DNA of 6,831 bases, taken from Thermoplasmatales archaeon (lineage in GTDB: Archaea > Thermoplasmatota > E2 > UBA202 > DSCA01). Positions 5,116 through 6,831 of this stretch are shown here, piece by piece. The notes under the pieces were generated by a model. It was given only the letters and a program-made list of their open reading frames with translations. It did not search any database and had not been told where the DNA came from. Position 1 is the first letter of the stretch. The number at the start of each line of letters is the position of its first letter. The position numbers were made by a program, and so were the translations under genes. The DNA lies in NCBI GenBank assembly GCA_011049295.1, contig DSCA01000187.1, forward strand, positions 1 through 6,831. The letters are read 5' to 3'.

Positions 5116-6014
5116 GCCTGAACATCAAGGACCTGCCGGATGAGCACCTGTTCACGCCGGGCCATACGGCCTGCCCGGGCTGCGCGGCTCCCATCGTGGT
5201 GCGCAACCTGATGAAGGTGTTCGGCAAGGACACCATCGTCTATGCCCCCGCCAACTGCCTTCTGGTGTTCGGTGGCACCTATCCCTACATCGCCTGGAAG
5301 GTTCCCTACCTGCACGAGGCCTTCGAGAACACCGGGGCCTGCATCTCCGGTGTCAAGCGGGCCGTCAAGAAGCTGGGAAAGGACTCTCTGGTGGTGGGTA
5401 TAGCCGGCGACGGCGGCACCTACGACATCGGCATCCAGGCGCTGAGCGGGGCTGCCGAGCGCAACGAGGACGTCATCTACGTCTGCTACGACAACGAGGC
5501 CTACATGAACACGGGCATCCAGCGCAGCGGCTCCACCCCGTTCGGAGCGGCTACCACCACCACTCCGGTGGGCAAAAAGATTCCCGGCAAGACGCAGAAC
5601 AAGAAGAACATGGCCGAAATCATGCGGGCTCACGAGATCCCCTACATGGCCACCATGAGCATCGCCTATCCCAAGGACTTTCTGCGCAAGGCGGAGAAGG
5701 CCCGGGACACCAGGGGCTTCCGCTACCTGCACGTCTTTTCGCCCTGTCCCACGGGCTGGCGGCACGACCCGGCCCTGTCCATCGAGATGGGGCGCAGGGC
5801 GGTGGAGAGCGGCATGTGGACGCTGTACGAGGCCGAGTACGGGCGCATCACCGACATCTACAAGCCCAAGAGGAAAATCCCGGTGAAGGAGTACATCCGG
5901 GACCAGGGACGCTTCCGCCACTTCACCGAGGAGATGGTGGCCAAACTGCAGGAGTATGCCGACCACAAGTGGAAGCAGATGTACGGCTCGCTGCCCGAGG
6001 AAAAACCGGAATAA
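5112..6014 (+). CDS. porB: Pyruvate:ferredoxin oxidoreductase, beta subunit
   Basis: The 300-residue beta subunit, carrying thiamine diphosphate and the proximal [4Fe-4S] cluster. Four cysteines match the cluster ligands of the family: C21 and C24 in TACPGCAAP, C49 in APANCLLVF, and C212 in FSPCPTGW. The cofactor/Mg motif starts at GDGG (99-102) and ends at YDN (126-128), a GDG-x26-N spacing, followed by EAYMNTGIQRSG as in other PorB proteins. Length is normal. The ATG at 5112 forms an ATGA overlap with the porA stop and is led by GGGGTGA (5101-5107) 4 nt upstream; an upstream in-frame ATG at 5085 lies within porA and adds nothing conserved. It is the last gene of the por operon, followed by a T-rich terminator region. 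Subunit identity is secure; direction of the reaction in vivo cannot be read from sequence. Confidence 0.96.
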   Translation: MSLNIKDLPDEHLFTPGHTACPGCAAPIVVRNLMKVFGKDTIVYAPANCLLVFGGTYPYIAWKVPYLHEAFENTGACISGVKRAVKKLGKDSLVVGIAGDGGTYDIGIQALSGAAERNEDVIYVCYDNEAYMNTGIQRSGSTPFGAATTTTPVGKKIPGKTQNKKNMAEIMRAHEIPYMATMSIAYPKDFLRKAEKARDTRGFRYLHVFSPCPTGWRHDPALSIEMGRRAVESGMWTLYEAEYGRITDIYKPKRKIPVKEYIRDQGRFRHFTEEMVAKLQEYADHKWKQMYGSLPEEKPE

Positions 6015-6068
6015 AAACAGTAGCGGCGGGGAGCTAACCGGCCCCCCTTCTCTTTTTCCCTTCTTTTG
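6013..6068. terminator. Bidirectional terminator region between por operon and TFB gene
   Basis: The 59-bp gap between the convergent porB and tfb stops holds a pyrimidine tract, TTCTCTTTTTCCCTTCTTTT (6049-6068), reading rightward just past a short G4...C4 inverted repeat (6028-6031 with the C run at 6042-6047). Read leftward, A5 at 6013-6017 gives a T5 run after the same GC-rich patch. Both are of the T-rich kind that archaeal polymerase terminates on. No other element is seen here. Confidence 0.55.
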
Positions 6069-6073
6069 TATAC

Positions 6074-6831
6074 TTACTGCATCTGGAGCAGGGCCTCTGC
6101 CTCCTCCCGCTCCGGCAGCTCCTTGTACCGGTTGCGTATGGTGACCTCGGTGACCCCGGCCACCTCCGCTATCTCCTGCTGTGTCCGGTGCTCGTCGCAC
6201 AGGATGGCGGCGATGTACACGGCGGCGGCGGCCACGCTGGTGGGACCCCGTCCGGAGGTCAGACCCCGCTCGTCGGCCTGGCGGAGGATGTCCAGGGCCT
6301 TGGTTTTGGCCTGCTGGCTGAGGTTGAGCTGGCTGGCAAAGTAGTCCACGTAGTCCTGGGGAGTGTTGGGTATCAGGTGAAGGTCCAGCTCCCGGGCCAG
6401 GTAGCGGTAGGTGCGGCCAATCTCCTTTCTGTCCATTTCGGCGGCATTGGCCACGTCGTCCAGGGTGCGGGGTACGCCGCACTGTCGGCAGGCCGCATAC
6501 ATGGCGGCGGCGGCCACGGAGTCTATTTTTCGTCCCTTGATGAAGTCTTTTTTGATGGCCTGCTTGTACAGCAGGGTGGCCGTCTCCCGGACGTTGCGGG
6601 GAAGGTTGAGGGATGAGGCCAGGGTGTCCAGGGAGAGGAGGGCGGTTTGCAGCTTGCGCTGCCAGGAGCTCTTGGTGCCCAGGCGCTGGTGCCATTTTTT
6701 CAGGCGGTAGACCTGGGAGCGGCTCTTGGCGGGTATGGCGTTGCCGTAGCTGTCCCGATTGCCCCCGATGCGGGTGCTCAGGTCCCGGTCGGCCGCCCGG
6801 TAATCGATGGGCGGTCCGGTGCGTACCTTGC
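6074..6831 (-). CDS. tfb: Transcription initiation factor B (TFB/TFIIB), 5' partial
   Basis: The archaeal TFIIB homologue, which binds the TBP-TATA complex, reads the BRE element and recruits RNA polymerase. 251 residues are visible; the frame is open to the right edge, so the start and the N-terminal zinc ribbon lie outside. Visible, in order: part of the linker (TGPPIDYRAADRDLSTRIGG, then NRDSYGNAIP), the first cyclin repeat (about 46-150, with VYRLKKWHQRLG, LPRNVRETATLLYKQA, IKGRKIDSVAAAAMYAACR, PRTLDDVANAA and IGRTYRYLAREL), the second repeat (about 153-240, with LTSGRGPTSVAAAAVYIAA), and the BRE-reading helix-turn-helix GVTEVTIRNRYKEL. A short acidic tail ends in LLQMQ. A codon TAA at 6074-6076 closes it. 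Archaea often encode several TFBs; whether this is the main or an accessory copy cannot be told without the N-terminus and the rest of the genome. Confidence 0.96.
   Translation of the reverse strand, partial: KVRTGPPIDYRAADRDLSTRIGGNRDSYGNAIPAKSRSQVYRLKKWHQRLGTKSSWQRKLQTALLSLDTLASSLNLPRNVRETATLLYKQAIKKDFIKGRKIDSVAAAAMYAACRQCGVPRTLDDVANAAEMDRKEIGRTYRYLARELDLHLIPNTPQDYVDYFASQLNLSQQAKTKALDILRQADERGLTSGRGPTSVAAAAVYIAAILCDEHRTQQEIAEVAGVTEVTIRNRYKELPEREEAEALLQMQ

Noticed and set aside
4680..6695. A 671-codon minus-strand open frame spanning porA, porB and the TFB gene
   Set aside because: It is antisense to porA and porB and out of frame with tfb. The product is low-complexity Pro/Gly/Arg-rich sequence and it crosses a terminator region.

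Overview
The window is archaeal chromosomal DNA. Three things show this: a transcription factor B (TFIIB homologue) at the right end, a UMP kinase of the archaeal sequence type, and promoters built from TATA-like boxes about 25 bp ahead of start codons. The DNA is clearly GC-rich with a strong G/C third-position bias. This makes long spurious open frames opposite the real genes. The glycerate 2-kinase, the short-leader transcripts and the four-subunit-type pyruvate:ferredoxin oxidoreductase would fit a GC-rich Thermoplasmatota or another euryarchaeal lineage, but that placement is inference.

Layout: (1) 1-275, + strand, the 3' end of a MOFRL-type glycerate 2-kinase. It abuts, tail to tail with no gap, a minus-strand NifU-like Fe-S scaffold protein (276-500). 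(2) 501-572 is a divergent promoter region. It leads right into an overlapping pair, a stand-alone CinA C-terminal domain (PncC-type amidase) and RtcA (RNA 3'-phosphate cyclase), at 573-2079. (3) RtcA ends overlapping by 4 bp with a minus-strand pair, pyrH (UMP kinase) and a 63-aa zinc-ribbon membrane protein, 2928 to 2076. (4) 2929-3018 is a second divergent promoter region, with a 20-bp imperfect palindrome between the two TATA-like boxes. (5) 3019-6014 is a three-gene por operon: a fused gamma-delta subunit, then alpha, then beta. (6) 6015-6073 is a short convergent terminator region, followed on the minus strand by the TFB gene, which runs off the right end.

Metabolically, glycerate 2-kinase makes 2-phosphoglycerate, which feeds toward pyruvate. 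The por operon oxidises pyruvate to acetyl-CoA and reduced ferredoxin (or runs the reverse reaction), and the NifU-like protein could supply Fe-S clusters to such enzymes. These links are inferred from family knowledge. The genes lie in separate transcription units.

Most of the window is core archaeal housekeeping. I see no mobile element, CRISPR array, RNA gene or clearly new system. The points most worth a second look are the porG-porD fusion, the palindrome in the pyrH/por intergenic region, the pncC-rtcA overlap, the pyrH/zinc-ribbon pair, and the split between short-leader first genes and Shine-Dalgarno-led internal genes.
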